Part shown: piece after piece, positions 11,811 through 22,822 of the stretch | How positions within the stretch are numbered: the stretch's first letter is position 1 | Layout: every line of letters starts with the position of its first letter | NCBI RefSeq assembly: GCF_019279795.1 | Contig: NC_056750.1 | Span: forward strand, 697,749,894 to 697,813,893 | Length of the DNA: 64,000 nucleotides | Source of the DNA: Protopterus annectens | Lineage: Eukaryota; Chordata; Ceratodontiformes; Protopteridae | Direction: 5' to 3' | Translations under genes and position numbers: made by a program | Notes under the pieces: generated by a model | What the model saw: the letters and a program-made list of their open reading frames with translations, nothing else | What the model was told of the DNA's origin: nothing | Databases searched by the model: none

Positions 11811-12132
11811 GCCAAGCTGTCAGTTTGAGGGATACAAGAGAGGAGTGAAGAACTCCTGATGAATGAGTCAGAAGGTCTGGCACTGGGTCCAGAATCCAAG
11901 GTTTTTCCACTTGGTATTGTTGAAGGAAGGGGAACCATATCTGCAGAGGCCAAAACGGGGCTATAAGAATAACAGTCCTTCCCAGGCTTTTGGCTTTTTG
12001 TAAAAATTTGGGGATCAGCGGGGATGGAGGAAAGGCATATAGGAGACCCGAGGGCCAATCATGTACGAGTGCGTCCCTTGGGATGTCCCCTGGTGGGGGG
12101 GTACAGGGCAAAGTAGCTTCTGCATTTGGCAT
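11791..12132 (-). pseudogene. DIRS post-RNase H region, copy 1
   Basis: This frame encodes WPSGLLYAFPPSPLIPKFLQ and VILIAPFWPLQIWFP, a block conserved between both DIRS copies here (copy 2: WPPGLLYAYPPLPLMKKFLQ). In DIRS elements the region between RNase H and recombinase can hold a DNA adenine methyltransferase-like domain. I cannot identify a methyltransferase active site, so I call this only the conserved post-RNase H region. It overlaps the recombinase reading frame. Confidence 0.6.
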
Positions 12133-12152
12133 TCATCGGGGATGCAAAAAGG

Positions 12153-12850
12153 TCACAACAAGGCTGGCCCCATTTGCGGAATATCCTTTCCGCCACTCGT
12201 TCTTTGAGGGACCACTCGTGAGGCAATAGAATGGCTCTGCTCAATTTGTCTGCTATCACGTTGGATGACCCCGGGATGTGTGTTGCTATCAGGAAGCAGC
12301 CGGTGGATACAGCCCACTGCCAAATTCTCAGGGCCTCTTGGCATAAGGGGTAAGATCTGGTTCCCCCCTTGCTTGTTGATGTACCAGACTAAAGATATGT
12401 TGTCTGTCTGTATTGCAATCATCTCTTGAGGTAGAGAGTCGTGAAAGTGTTGCAACGCTAGGAACACCTGCAAGACATTGATGTGCAAACTGGATTCCAT
12501 CTCTGACCAAGTACCTTGGACAGTTCTTTCCTTACACAGCCCCCCCCCCCCATCAGGGAAGCATCCGTGGTCACTGTGGCTGTGGGAGGGGGGAGTACAA
12601 ACGGACGACCTACAGTAACTTGGTGGCTGTTCAACCACCAAAGGAAGTCCTTTTTGCAAGTATTTGTCAGTAGAATCTTGTATGACATTGGAAGTTGTTG
12701 ATAAGACCACTGTGTGAAGAGTAACCATTGGAGTATCCTCGTGTGCATGCGCCCCAGAGGAACCGCTATGAGAGTCGCTGCCATGGTGTCTAACAGCTTC
12801 AGAACTTGGAATGCAGGGACTTTCTTTTCCATCAACAAAAGGGACACTTG
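12153..12850 (-). pseudogene. DIRS RNase H domain, copy 1
   Basis: RNase H hallmarks are visible in two frames: TVTTDASLMGGGG (first Asp) in one, and SLHINVLQ, then AIQTDNISLVWYINKQGG, in another. A run of twelve C at about 12540 on the plus strand (poly-G in the gene) lies exactly at the frame change, so slippage is the likely cause. The second catalytic position reads NVLQ where copy 2 has NVLE, a probable loss of the catalytic glutamate. A later frameshift precedes VIADKLSRAILLPHEWSL and WGQPCCDLFASP. The domain would degrade the RNA strand of the RNA-DNA hybrid. Confidence 0.75.
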
Positions 12851-12868
12851 GTTTTGTAAAGAGATTAC

Positions 12869-13500
12869 TCATTCTTGAAGCAATCTGACCAGGGCGGTGG
12901 TGGTGTCTAGATCTGCTCCTATAAAGGAAATATGCTGCAACGGCGATAAAGCAGATTTTTCAAAAATTAAGGTTATGCCCAACTGGGAGCACAGGCTGAT
13001 AGTGTAATCCCTCGCGTGAATCAGTTGATGCCTGGTGGTGGCGGTGAGGAGCCAGTCATCCAGATATGGAAACACCCAGAATCCTAAACGTCTCAGGTGA
13101 GCTGTGACAACTGCCATGCATTTGGTGAACACTCTGGGGGCTGTGGTGAGACCAAAGGGCAGAGCTCGGAATTGGTAGTGACTGGCCCCCAGCCAGAAAC
13201 ACAAGTGATCTCTGGATGGCCTGGCCATTTTTATGTGGTAGTACGCATCCTTGATATCTATCGAGCACATCCAATTGCCCGTTTCGAGAAATGGGATTAT
13301 CGACTGATGCATGACCATCCAAAACTTTTCCTTTTTGACAAAGAAGTTGAATTTGCTGAGGTCTAAGATGGGCCTCCAGTCCCCTGTTTTTTTTGGAACT
13401 AAAAAGAAGCTGGAGTAAGTTCCAGATCCTATTTGGTCCTCTGGGACTGGCTGGATGACTCTTTTTTCCAGCAGCCTCTGAATTTCCATGGCTGCTAGAT
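12869..13500 (-). pseudogene. DIRS reverse transcriptase, copy 1
   Basis: An open frame of 206 codons begins at the ATG at 13489 (MEIQRLLEKR) and ends at 12869. Reverse-transcriptase blocks are in order: FFLVPKKTGDWRPILDLS, MCSIDIKDAYYHI with catalytic Asp78/81, FRALPFGLTTAPRVF, and FPYLDDWLL (YLDD at residues 142-145), then ISFIGADLDT. All catalytic aspartates are present. The frame extends upstream without an obvious natural start because it is normally part of a longer polyprotein. It is separated from RNase H by a stop at 12869. Shadow frames at 13056-13646 are not real. Confidence 0.85.
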
Positions 13501-13630
13501 TCCACAGACTGGGTGGAATGTCTGGGATTCTTGTCTGAATGGAAGGGAATTCTGAAAAGGGAATGATGTAGCCTTTGGTGATTATGCTTTTTACCCAGGA
13601 ATCTGATGTAATTTCTAGCCAGGCGTCTGG

Positions 13631-15880
13631 TTATAAAGCTAAGCAACCCCCAACTGCCTCCAGAGTAGGATGGTCGGGCCTCCTCTCAGGAGCGCTGATA
13701 GGGTTTGCCAGGGAACTGCTCCCTGTCACCCTGGTTCTGTGGACCCCCTCTGCCGCCTGGGCGGCGTCTACCATTTTACCCCCTCCTCTGCCCCTGGAGG
13801 GGGTTTCACTACGTGTGTTCTGCAAAGCTCCTTGGGACTTTCAGAATCATATTTTTCCACCTTTCTGCCCTTTGGGGTATGGTCTAGTGGGGGTGGAAAA
13901 ACTGACTCCTACGGCAGACAGAGTCTTTCCTTCCTGCTCACACCTAGTGAGTGTCTCCTTGACTTTGGGCCCAGACAAGGAAGAGCCATCAAATGGGGTA
14001 TTTACAAAGGAAGACTTGAAGGCTTCCGCAAAGGAGCATAAGCGCATCTTGGATTGTCTCCGCAGAGCTATTGCTGAACCTGCTGCCCAGCTCGATCCCT
14101 TGGCTGCGTAAGAAATGAGCCTCATGGACGAGTTTACAATGGAATTATGGGTGTTAAGCTGTGCCATCACTTTCTGTGAGACAGCATCACCTGTGTTGCC
14201 CTGTAGAGCATCTCCAAGCTCTTTTAGGAGATCTCGAAAACAGGTAAAATGGGTTAAATAGTTAAGCGATCTCATTGCAAATGTTGCAGAACTAAAGATG
14301 CGTTTCCCATATCTGTGCATCATCCTGGAATCTCTATTAGGAGGATGGACAGAGGAAGTGGTGTCTGACATCTCTTTCTTGGTGGCCGCCGCCACCACCA
14401 TGGAATAAACGGGAACTCCTTTTGTAAGAAAGGACTTATCCTGAGGGCAGGTGATAAATTTGTTGGGCCTCCGAGGGACTGGTTCCATAGAATCAGGAGA
14501 CTCCCACGCCTTTCAAGCGATCAAGTCCATTAATTCATCGAAAGGTGGAGTAACCCAGGAGGTGGAGGGTTGAGACCCAAAGGCCTTCAGGAGCACCGAC
14601 TCATCCTCAGTAGGGGTAAGGGACTGCCAGTCACCCCACTGCCTTAGTATTTCAAGGATGTCTGCAAAAGAGACATCCTGAGAGGAGGACCGTTGGGACC
14701 AAGTCGGTGTCTGATGTTAAGGATTCCTGGGGGAATCTAGTTGCCTCCTCTTACACAGTCTTTTCCTGGGGACTTCATCAATGGGGGCATCTGGTGAAAT
14801 CTCAGTCAAGCGGGGGTCACCCAATGGGGTTACCTGAGGCTCTGGGTCTCAACGCTTAGTGGGAACTTGTGGTGAAGAGATACAGCGCGATGCTTTAGGG
14901 GAGGAAGAGGAAGGATCCGAAGAAGTAAGGGTCTTAGCAGACATGACCTTCCTCATGGCATCAAAGGCACTGGTTTCCCAACCCGAGGAGTCCGCCGGTT
15001 CCGAAGAAGATGGCAGCCTCCCAGGGGCTGAGACCATGGGCTCCAAACCAGAGGACAGAACCGAGCTCATCTGCACTGAAGCCCCGAGAGGGAGAGTTGG
15101 AACCGAAGTGTCGGTTCGACTCCCCCCTTCGGAACCAGTGGGAGAGTGTCAGCTCCGAGACTCTTCGATCGAAACCAAAGAAGTCAAGGTCGAAGGAGCC
15201 AACAGCACTGGAACAGGCCTTGGCTCCGAGGGTTCCACCACTACCAGATCCTCTCTTTTTGGCTCTGAAGGCTCAACTGGCCTTGGAGGAGGAGCAGAAC
15301 TCATGGAAGGAGGGGACGTAGGCTTCGAAGCCAACTGGGTCGAAGTTGCAAGCAATTTGGCCAGGGCCGGGTTCACCAAAAGTCTCTGTACCACTCGGTC
15401 CACATCGATGTCAGAAAAGGTACCGGAATAATGGGCCAAAGGAGCCGAAGAAGCCACCGACTTAAGGATTGGAGACTTCAAAACCTCAGACACTGGTTCC
15501 AACACAATGACTAGGCTCCGAGGTAAGATCTCAGTGCATGGCTCCGAAGGCTGTGGAGCCGGCGACCGAGTCTTGCCAGAGGTGCTCGGAGCCAAAGACG
15601 TGTGCTCCAAAGACACCTTAGACAACTTTGACCCCTTCGAGGACTTGGAGGTCTGGTCAGTCTTATCCAATGTATCCTGGAAGTCCGATTTCAACAGTCC
15701 TTTATCTACCAATTTCCTTCTCCTCTCTAATACCCTGCCACTAAAGGAATGGCAGATAGAGCAATCCTCCTGTAAATGTAGTGGGCCCAAACAATAAACA
15801 CAAGAAATATGATTATCCGTGATGGACATCTTTTGTCCACAGTCACAATTTTTAAACCCAGATTTTTGCTTCTCTGACAT
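13631..15880 (-). pseudogene. DIRS gag-like ORF1, copy 1
   Basis: The likely start is the Met at about 15880 (MSEKQKSGF), matching the MSEAPKLIF start of copy 2. A Cys/His-rich N-terminus follows: CDCGQKMSI, then CVYCLGPLHLQEDC and ICHSF, a putative zinc-binding module. A long Ser/Pro-rich middle is interrupted by stops or frameshifts. A conserved helical segment at 14488-13847 includes RIFSSATFAMRSLNYLTHF, and the end reads HPTLEAVGGCLAL. The protein should be the nucleic-acid-binding structural component. At least two breaks (about 15150 and 14500) make it non-functional. Confidence 0.72.
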
Positions 15881-16394
15881 TATGAAAATTGACAAATCAG
15901 TTGTAATAACACCACAAAAACAGCTTAGAAAGTTCAGATCCCCGAAATGCAATAACTATAGAAAAGGGATACAATAAAGAAAAAAACAAACGCTCAATAC
16001 AGGATTACAGAATATAAAGGGATAGGGTATTAAATCTGACAGCCCTGTCAAGTAGAGTAAATCAAGAAGGCTAAAGGCCTAGAAGCAAACTGCTCTGAAC
16101 TAAAGGACAAAATACAAGCTTAGATACCTACTCTAAACTACAAAAAAAAGACAAGGAATATGTGAAGCCTCACTAAGTATCAGATCCCTGATAGTTATTA
16201 TAAGTCTAAATATCCAAATATATAAGAAAAAGATACTGGCCCGAGCTTCCTCTGAAGATCGTGCGATCCGTTGCAGCGGCAAACTAGATCTAAGGTTTGG
16301 CAGCAGAGCATCATGGGATAGGGACTGTGTCTCGAGCTTCTCAGAGATCTACAGCTTGGAAAGCGGCTGACTCGGAGCCGATGGATCGGCTCCG

Positions 16395-16441
16395 AGCCCA
16401 CGTATAAGAACAAATGGCGAGATTGAACAACTTCACATCAA
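16395..16441. repeat. DIRS copy 1, 5' inverted terminal repeat
   Basis: The segment containing acgtataagaacaaatggcg and gattgaacaacttcacat is the reverse complement of 10683-10735, apart from a few differences. It marks the 5' end of the minus-strand DIRS element. Confidence 0.75.
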
Positions 16442-16647
16442 GTTATTTCAGCTAAAGTTGAATTAATAGCATTAGAAAGGGAGAAACACTTAAGTGAAGA
16501 TAAATCACACTATTTTGGATGCATTAACAGACTATACTTACAGAAACCATTGGCTTAAAAAAAGCTCTAATATGCCAGCTATTTATCTGCAAAGCTCTCC
16601 ACATGTAATCCCAGGCCTGAATCAACTGAAACTCTTCAAACTAAAAG

Positions 16648-17120
16648 TTGCCGAAGGAGAAAGACTTAGACACAATGGAAACTCAGACCACCAAAACCAA
16701 ACTCTCTGTCATAGCATCTCCTGAAAAGGAAGTGGTTACTAAAAGGCTGAAAATAAACAAACAGCAAGAAGCAGCTAAGCAGACGAGTAAAAAGACTTCT
16801 GAAACAAGTTTCCACATGGATGATCTAAAACAGACTCTGCTTCCACTTCAAACTGCAGTTCAAAGTTTTTCAGACGAGCTCTCCAGTTTTGGGAAAACAA
16901 TAAACCAAATAGTAGAATGTATGGATATCATTGAGACCAAAACATAAAATAATGAATTCCAGATAAGTAAACTGATAGAAGAAATTGACGCCAAAACCAC
17001 AATTACAGATATGTAGCAGAAAATAGTGGATCTTAAAGCCAGGATTTGACGCAATAACATTCTAGTAAGAGGTTTGCTTGAAAAATATGAGCACAATCAT
17101 TTACCAGTAGTGATTAAACA

Positions 17121-17171
<51 letters not shown>

Positions 17172-17572
17172 AATAAATATTATTAACAAATAGTAACAAT
17201 AGGATAATTATAGAGAGGGCCCATTGCTCACTTCGTAGAAACCAGGAATCGGACTTGCCAAGACAAATCTATGTAAAACTTCTAAACTATCAAGACACAC
17301 ACAAAATACTGATGGCAGCTAAAAAGCAAAAATATGTTCTTTGGAATGGTACAAAACTGACGTTGTCGCAAGATCTACCCCTCGAGATCAAAAAGAACAG
17401 ACAGTCCCTTGCACCTTATTGCACTGACTTAATCAAGTGTAAGGTTAAATTCCAGATGAGATATCCAAATACACTCATTTACCAATTTAACGATGTTAAA
17501 TACCTGGCAACCCCACCCAAAGAAGCCAAATCAGCCTTTCTGAGAAGTTTCAGCAAAGCTCCTGAAGTCTAA
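16648..17572 (+). pseudogene. L1/Tx1-like ORF1
   Basis: The N-terminal half encodes a Lys/Gln-rich region and a coiled coil, reaching IVDLKARI-stop-RNNILVRGLLE, which corresponds to the family pattern LENRSRRNNVRIVGLPE with an Arg codon turned into a stop. After a TA-repeat expansion (17125-17167) the frame resumes with PRQIYVKLLNYQDTHKIL (17255 onward), LTLSQDLPLEIKKNR and KVKFQMRYPNTLIYQF, matching the C-terminal half (transposase-22 type) of L1 ORF1 proteins. The product would coat LINE RNA. At least three stops and the repeat break the frame. Confidence 0.78.
17122..17167. repeat. (TA)n microsatellite inside LINE ORF1
   Basis: About 45 bp of TA repeats interrupts the ORF1 coding remnant, consistent with expansion after the copy died. 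Confidence 0.95.
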
Positions 17573-19787
17573 ATCCCAATAGGCTGGGTAAAAGTCAAAC
17601 TGACCGATTCTAGTTACCGGAATCACTCTTGGTATATACATGTCCTGAAAAGCATCCACAAGATATGCTATGGCTATTAAAATATTTAAAAAATTAAGTT
17701 TTGTACCTGCACATTAATTCAAGTAAGAGAGGAATGGAATCTCAGTTAAAGGTTGTAGTAGGGAGATGCTTATGGTGACTCCCTCACTTATTTTTGTCAG
17801 GTACTTCCCATCTACCTAACTTCCGCTTATAAAAGCAACGACTGGAGAAGATTTCAAGGAGACGAGTTGATCCCAACTGAGGATCCAATAAAGAGTGAAC
17901 AACTAACTGCTCATGCTGGTGTGAGACCCTGTTAACAAGGTATAGATGCGGATAATCTAAACCTACAACTGCAATCTACTTTCATTAACACTGTAGGTGT
18001 TTTTTGATTCTTTCTCTTGGTACAATATGTTAAAATAGGGAAATCACTTTTTCTCTTTGTTACTCTCTCAGTGACTTGAACATTATTTCAAATATGCTGC
18101 CACAACGGGAAATGGAATATGCGTTTCCGATCTACACAGATTAGTAGAGACTAGATAATAGAACTATAGAGTCTCGTACATTAAATAAGAATATTCAAGC
18201 TTTTGGTATTAAGTTAAAGAACTGGTTACTGGGTTTTATACATAGTAACACTGAGTACACATTTTCTGAATGGAATTAAGTGCTAACTATTAAAATGCAA
18301 TATAGAGATTATGGTCAACTAGTAATTAAACATCTCATAGCAACTGGTTAAATCATTGAAGTACACAAGAAGTAAAATGGTGGTATATGCATGATTATTT
18401 CTTTTACAAGTATATTCTTCAGAGTCATCAGAAAAAATATGACCAAAAGAATGATATATTAAGAAGATGAAAATTTGGCTTGAGGAACCAAATAAAAAAG
18501 AAGCAATACTAGATTGCAATTAGATAATCTTTAGATATATGTGTTTTGTCAAAAGTTGCTTGTGAAATATTACTAAATGTTGCATTTAGAATCAAACTGG
18601 AGAATGTTCATTAAGAAATATGGAGTTTGAAGGGGAGAAAATCTGCTGCATGTGCTGGAGGCCACAGATGAGACCCATACCTGTAGAAACTGTGAGAGGG
18701 GTGACACATCTCTGACACTGGCTTGTATAAGACTATTTGTTTTCTGTCATTTGGGAAATGATTCTCCTGCACTCATCCTGATTTAAAATACAACCTTCTG
18801 ACGTTCGCTCTGTCTTTAGTGCACACATACACGCCCACATGAAAGTGGCCATTAACTTAAGTGCATACAGAAAAAGTTTGTACACTTTCAGAATTTGGGA
18901 AAACTAAATAGTAATGCATCATCAGAGTGCAAATCTACCTTTTAATTTAAATATGTTTTAAATTTATATAACTTAGTTCAATAAAAAAAAAAACAGAAAA
19001 ATGCATTTATATAAGTTTGACACTTGTTGACTGTTTCAGACTGGGGAGATCTAACACATGGTTGCTAAAATGTAATATAAACTTCTTTACAATTTCATGG
19101 ACAGCTACAATCTCATTTCTGTATGGCATAAAAATGACAAGTAGTAATAGATTTTGTTTAAATTGGGCATGGCTATCAAATGGTCAACATTAACAGATCT
19201 GAAGTTAAACACTAGGCAAAATCTAGCAAGATAGTAAGATCAGCAGTTGTGGAATATGTTAGCCTGGCACCAAATGATCAATTGGGAGTCTAACGGTATT
19301 GTGGTGCAGATTGATGAATGCCCTATTCTTGGATTATTTTAGGAACATATATTAGTTTATGTTATGTTCAGAAAGTTACAAAGCTTAAAGGCTATATTTT
19401 TGTTTTTGTGAAATAATTCTCATTACTATTTTATCTACTAGCCTTACACTATCAAGCTCTTCTAGATAAAGGTGTAATGTGGCTTGGTACAGGTTTAGTT
19501 CTAGGAGGGTTTAAAGCTACTACGTTGAGCTATGGCTATAGATGTAATAAAGGAGAGAAGACTGAGGAATTAAAATACCCAAAATCTTACTTAAAAGAAA
19601 AAGAAATGATAGGATTGTAACAACATACAGGTTATATTTGGGACAACGGATCAGCAGTAATGACTTTTCAATTAAATATGCTAATAGATTCATATCTTCA
19701 AGTACCGTAATCAGTAAGAAGTGTAGCTCCCTATGATAGGTTCAGTGGCAAAAATATTAGTGCCTAATACACATCAAAGGTAGTTGA
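17573..19787. other. Unexplained 2.2-kb spacer between LINE ORFs
   Basis: L1/Tx1 elements usually have a short inter-ORF gap. Here 2.2 kb of AT-rich sequence with no readable protein separates the ORFs, so a later insertion is likely. I could not find its ends or a target duplication. The first 300 bases (to about 17900) may still be LINE spacer. Confidence 0.45.
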
Positions 19788-22176
19788 ATGTGGACAATTA
19801 ATTCATGGATTCTGAGGGGACTCCAAGATAAGAAAAAGAAGAAATTATTGATGCACTTAATATATCACTCTAGGACTAATATCTTCTTTATACAGGAAAC
19901 ACACATGCTGGAAGAGGATTTGAAAGGGGATTTAAATAAGAAATGGATTAAAACCATCATTGTCTCTGGAAACTGCACAAATTCAAAAGGAGTTGCTATC
20001 ATAGTTAAATAATCACTTCAAGATCACATAATCAATCATAAATCAACAAAAATGGTAGATGGTGTTACTTAAAAATATTAAACCATAATTTATTGAAACC
20101 AACTCTTTTACTCAACATATATGGCCCATGCTCAAAACAGCAAGGTTTAATCTCTGAAATCCACAACCTATTAAGTCATTTTCCAGATCATTATTACATA
20201 ACAGGTAGGGATTGGAATGCAGTGAAAGATCCTTATGTTGATCATTTGAGTAACTTAAACAAGTATAATTGTCAACCATCACTAGCCTTAACTGACTTAA
20301 TCTTAGACTTCCTTCTTCTAGACCCTATCTCCTTTAGAGAAGACTCAAAGAAAGATAATTACTACACATATTATTCTAAATGCCATAATTATTGGACTTG
20401 AATAGATTTTTTTTTTACTCTTGGAAGATTTTGCAAGAGGAAAGTTAAAATACTCAAGTGAATCTAGATACCTGTAAGATCATTCTAAAATTATATTAGA
20501 TATAATTTGGTCAGACACATTATTGACACCTGAATATCGTAGATGTAACTGGTCCTTAAATAACATCCTTCTTAAATCTGAAGTGGTCAAGGATATTTCT
20601 TATACCTTAACAGAGTTAGATAATAGCCTTAATAATACTGATATTCCTTTAGATATACAATGGGCAGCTTGTAAAACAACAATTATAGGTTTCCTGATTC
20701 AAAAACTTCCATAAAATGGGGAAACAAAAAGAAAATCAGCTAATCAGGAAACTTAAGGAATTAGAAAAGAAAACATAAATAACCCAAGACCCTGAATTGG
20801 ATAAGCAACTAAATAAAACTCAAAAAGAACTATTTGATTTACACCAGGAAAATTACTCAGTACAAGAATTAAAGTTCATAGCTAAATATTCAGACAGAAC
20901 CCAAGTCCCTTCCAAAACACTTGAAAGATTAATAGAAAATAAATGATAGACCGCTAGAATAACTCTCTTGGAGTACCAGGACAAAATATTTAAAACAGAT
21001 GAACAAATTTTAGAAATATTTTAAAAAATGTATACAGAAATCTATAATGCAAACACTCAACAAGCTTCATGATATGAAGTGGAAAACTTCTTAAGAAATC
21101 TCGATTTCCCTAAAATAAATGGTACTCAAGCAAGTCTCTTATCAGCCCCTTTCAAACAACAAGAAATAATGGAAGTAATCAAAAACCTAAAAACAAGTAA
21201 CTCACCAGGCCCAGATGGATATACTGCAGAATTTTATAAGACATTCAATTATTTAAATTTTTTCCATACTCTTAAAGGTATTTAATTAGATCAGAACAAA
21301 TGGGATTACTGACCTCCATTTAAATAGCTCTAAAACAATACTAATTCCTAAAAATAGAATTGACAGAGCCAATCCCCACAGTTATAGACAGATTGCCTTG
21401 ATTGATGTGGACATTAAAATTCTAACCTCCTTACTTGCAGAAAGACTGAAGAATATTATGCCGTCTGTTATCTCGCAGGAACAAACTGGATTTATGACCA
21501 CCAGACACACATGGGACAACACTCTAACTCTGGATGCTATGACACCAACTCACCAAAAAGGAAAGAAATCTGAGATATACCCTAGTTCTAGATGCCTGCA
21601 AAGCATTTGATAGGGTCAGTTGGAACTTTCTGTTTACAACCTTATCCCATTTCAATATCCCCAAAGACTTCACAAATATCATAGAAACCTTATATAATAA
21701 CTCACATACATACATGTATATCACTAGAGCTTTGTCAAACCCAATTAAAATAACCAATGGAATAAGACATGGATGCCCACTCTCTCCACTCTTATTTAAC
21801 CTATACATTGAACCCTTTTTCCTACACATCTCGCAAAGATCCTTCCACTCAGTCCCCAAAATTCTGAATTCCAAAATCTCATTATCTGCATTTGTGGATG
21901 ATTTAAACATGTATTTTGAACTTTCTACTACAGACCTTGGAAAAATAATACTATCAACAAATAAATATTCAGTCTCAAATTATCAAATTAATCAAACTAA
22001 GTCATGTATATTCCCCATTAACCCCCTAAACCATAAAGAAGGATATTCTGCAAACTCCCCTTTTAAAACAGCATACTCTATTAAATATCTTGGAACAAAT
22101 TACGAGCACAACCACCAGTCCATGTTGCAAAATAATGTGTTTAGGACATGGAATAATATTATGTATACTAATACGC

Positions 22177-22822
22177 CAAAAAAAAAAAAGAAAACTCCAA
22201 GGTAAAACAGGGCAAAACGAACACTGTGTTTATTCAAGAGGTAAGCGCTTTCACAAAAATTGCTTCATCAGACTTTCAATACACAAAATAACAACAAGGC
22301 CTATATATATCAGTTCAAATTCAAACAGTCCAATCAAAATCAACTAGTAATAAATACATATCATCACGTAAACTCTACATCATTACAACGAAGAGTATAT
22401 ATACAAATACATATAAAAATACATATAAAAAAGTTGTGTATATAAAACAAACCATATATGTAAATACCTCAGTAATCCTCTATATTACTGTACTGAACTC
22501 AAACACTAACTTACTGTAACAGACTTGAGTAAAATAAAAATGAAAAAATAGTATTAGGTAATGTATTTTTGTGTTTTAAGATTGGTTTTATATATCACTT
22601 TTATTTTTATTTTATTCACGTCTGTTACAGTAAGTTAGTGTTTGAGTTCAGTACAGTAATATAGAGGATTATTGAGGTATTTACATATATGGTTTGTTTT
22701 ATATACACAACTTTTTCATATGTATTTTTATATGTATTTGTATATATACTCTTTGTTGTAATGATGTAGAGTTTACATGATGATATGTATTTATTACTAG
22801 TTGATTTTGATTGGACTGTTTG
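22177..22822 (-). mobile_element. Palindromic insert with hammerhead-like end, inside LINE ORF2
   Basis: LINE coding is interrupted from the A-run at about 22180 to 22822. The insert has arms 22322-22536 and 22600-22822 that are reverse complements of each other with a few mismatches (left start caaacagtccaatcaaaatc, right end gattttgattggactgtttg). Outside the left arm lies a 145-bp unpaired segment. On the minus strand this contains a hammerhead-type core followed by aataaacac and a T-rich end. Penelope-like elements carry such hammerheads in their terminal repeats, so I infer a Penelope-related non-autonomous insert read on the minus strand. No coding potential is evident. Confidence 0.7.
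22230..22275 (-). ncRNA. Hammerhead-ribozyme-like motif
   Basis: On the minus strand the order is ctgatga (22271-22265), a 12-nt segment agcaatttttgt able to form a short stem II, then gaaa followed by a palindromic agcgct (22249-22244) and tac. CUGAUGA, stem II, GAAA is the invariant hammerhead core. A palindromic stem III (agcgct) is the arrangement known from small hammerheads of Penelope-like retroelements, thought to act as dimers. Stem I pairing is weak here, so cleavage activity is doubtful. This is a motif match, not proof of function. Confidence 0.5.

Larger units (their letters stand above)
10590..16441 (-). mobile_element. DIRS-type tyrosine-recombinase retrotransposon, copy 1 (degenerate)
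   Basis: On the minus strand the order is gag-like ORF, reverse transcriptase, RNase H, a conserved post-RNase H region and a tyrosine recombinase, as in vertebrate DIRS elements. The 5' end (16395-16441) is an inverted repeat of 10683-10735 near the 3' end. These elements integrate through the recombinase rather than an integrase, so no target duplication is expected. Every ORF contains stops or frameshifts, so the copy is inactive. Compared with DIRS copy 2, the outermost 3' part seems to be missing, making the left boundary approximate. The element is visibly more GC-rich than its AT-rich surroundings. Confidence 0.88.

Noticed and set aside
13575-14111. 178-codon plus-strand frame in DIRS copy 1
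   Set aside because: It is antisense to the gag-like ORF; the minus strand carries the conserved residues shared with copy 2. The plus frames at 14859-15431 and 38663-40088 are rejected for the same reason.
18415-18445. ctgatga on the minus strand near 18430
   Set aside because: No gaaa block at the right distance with a stem between.
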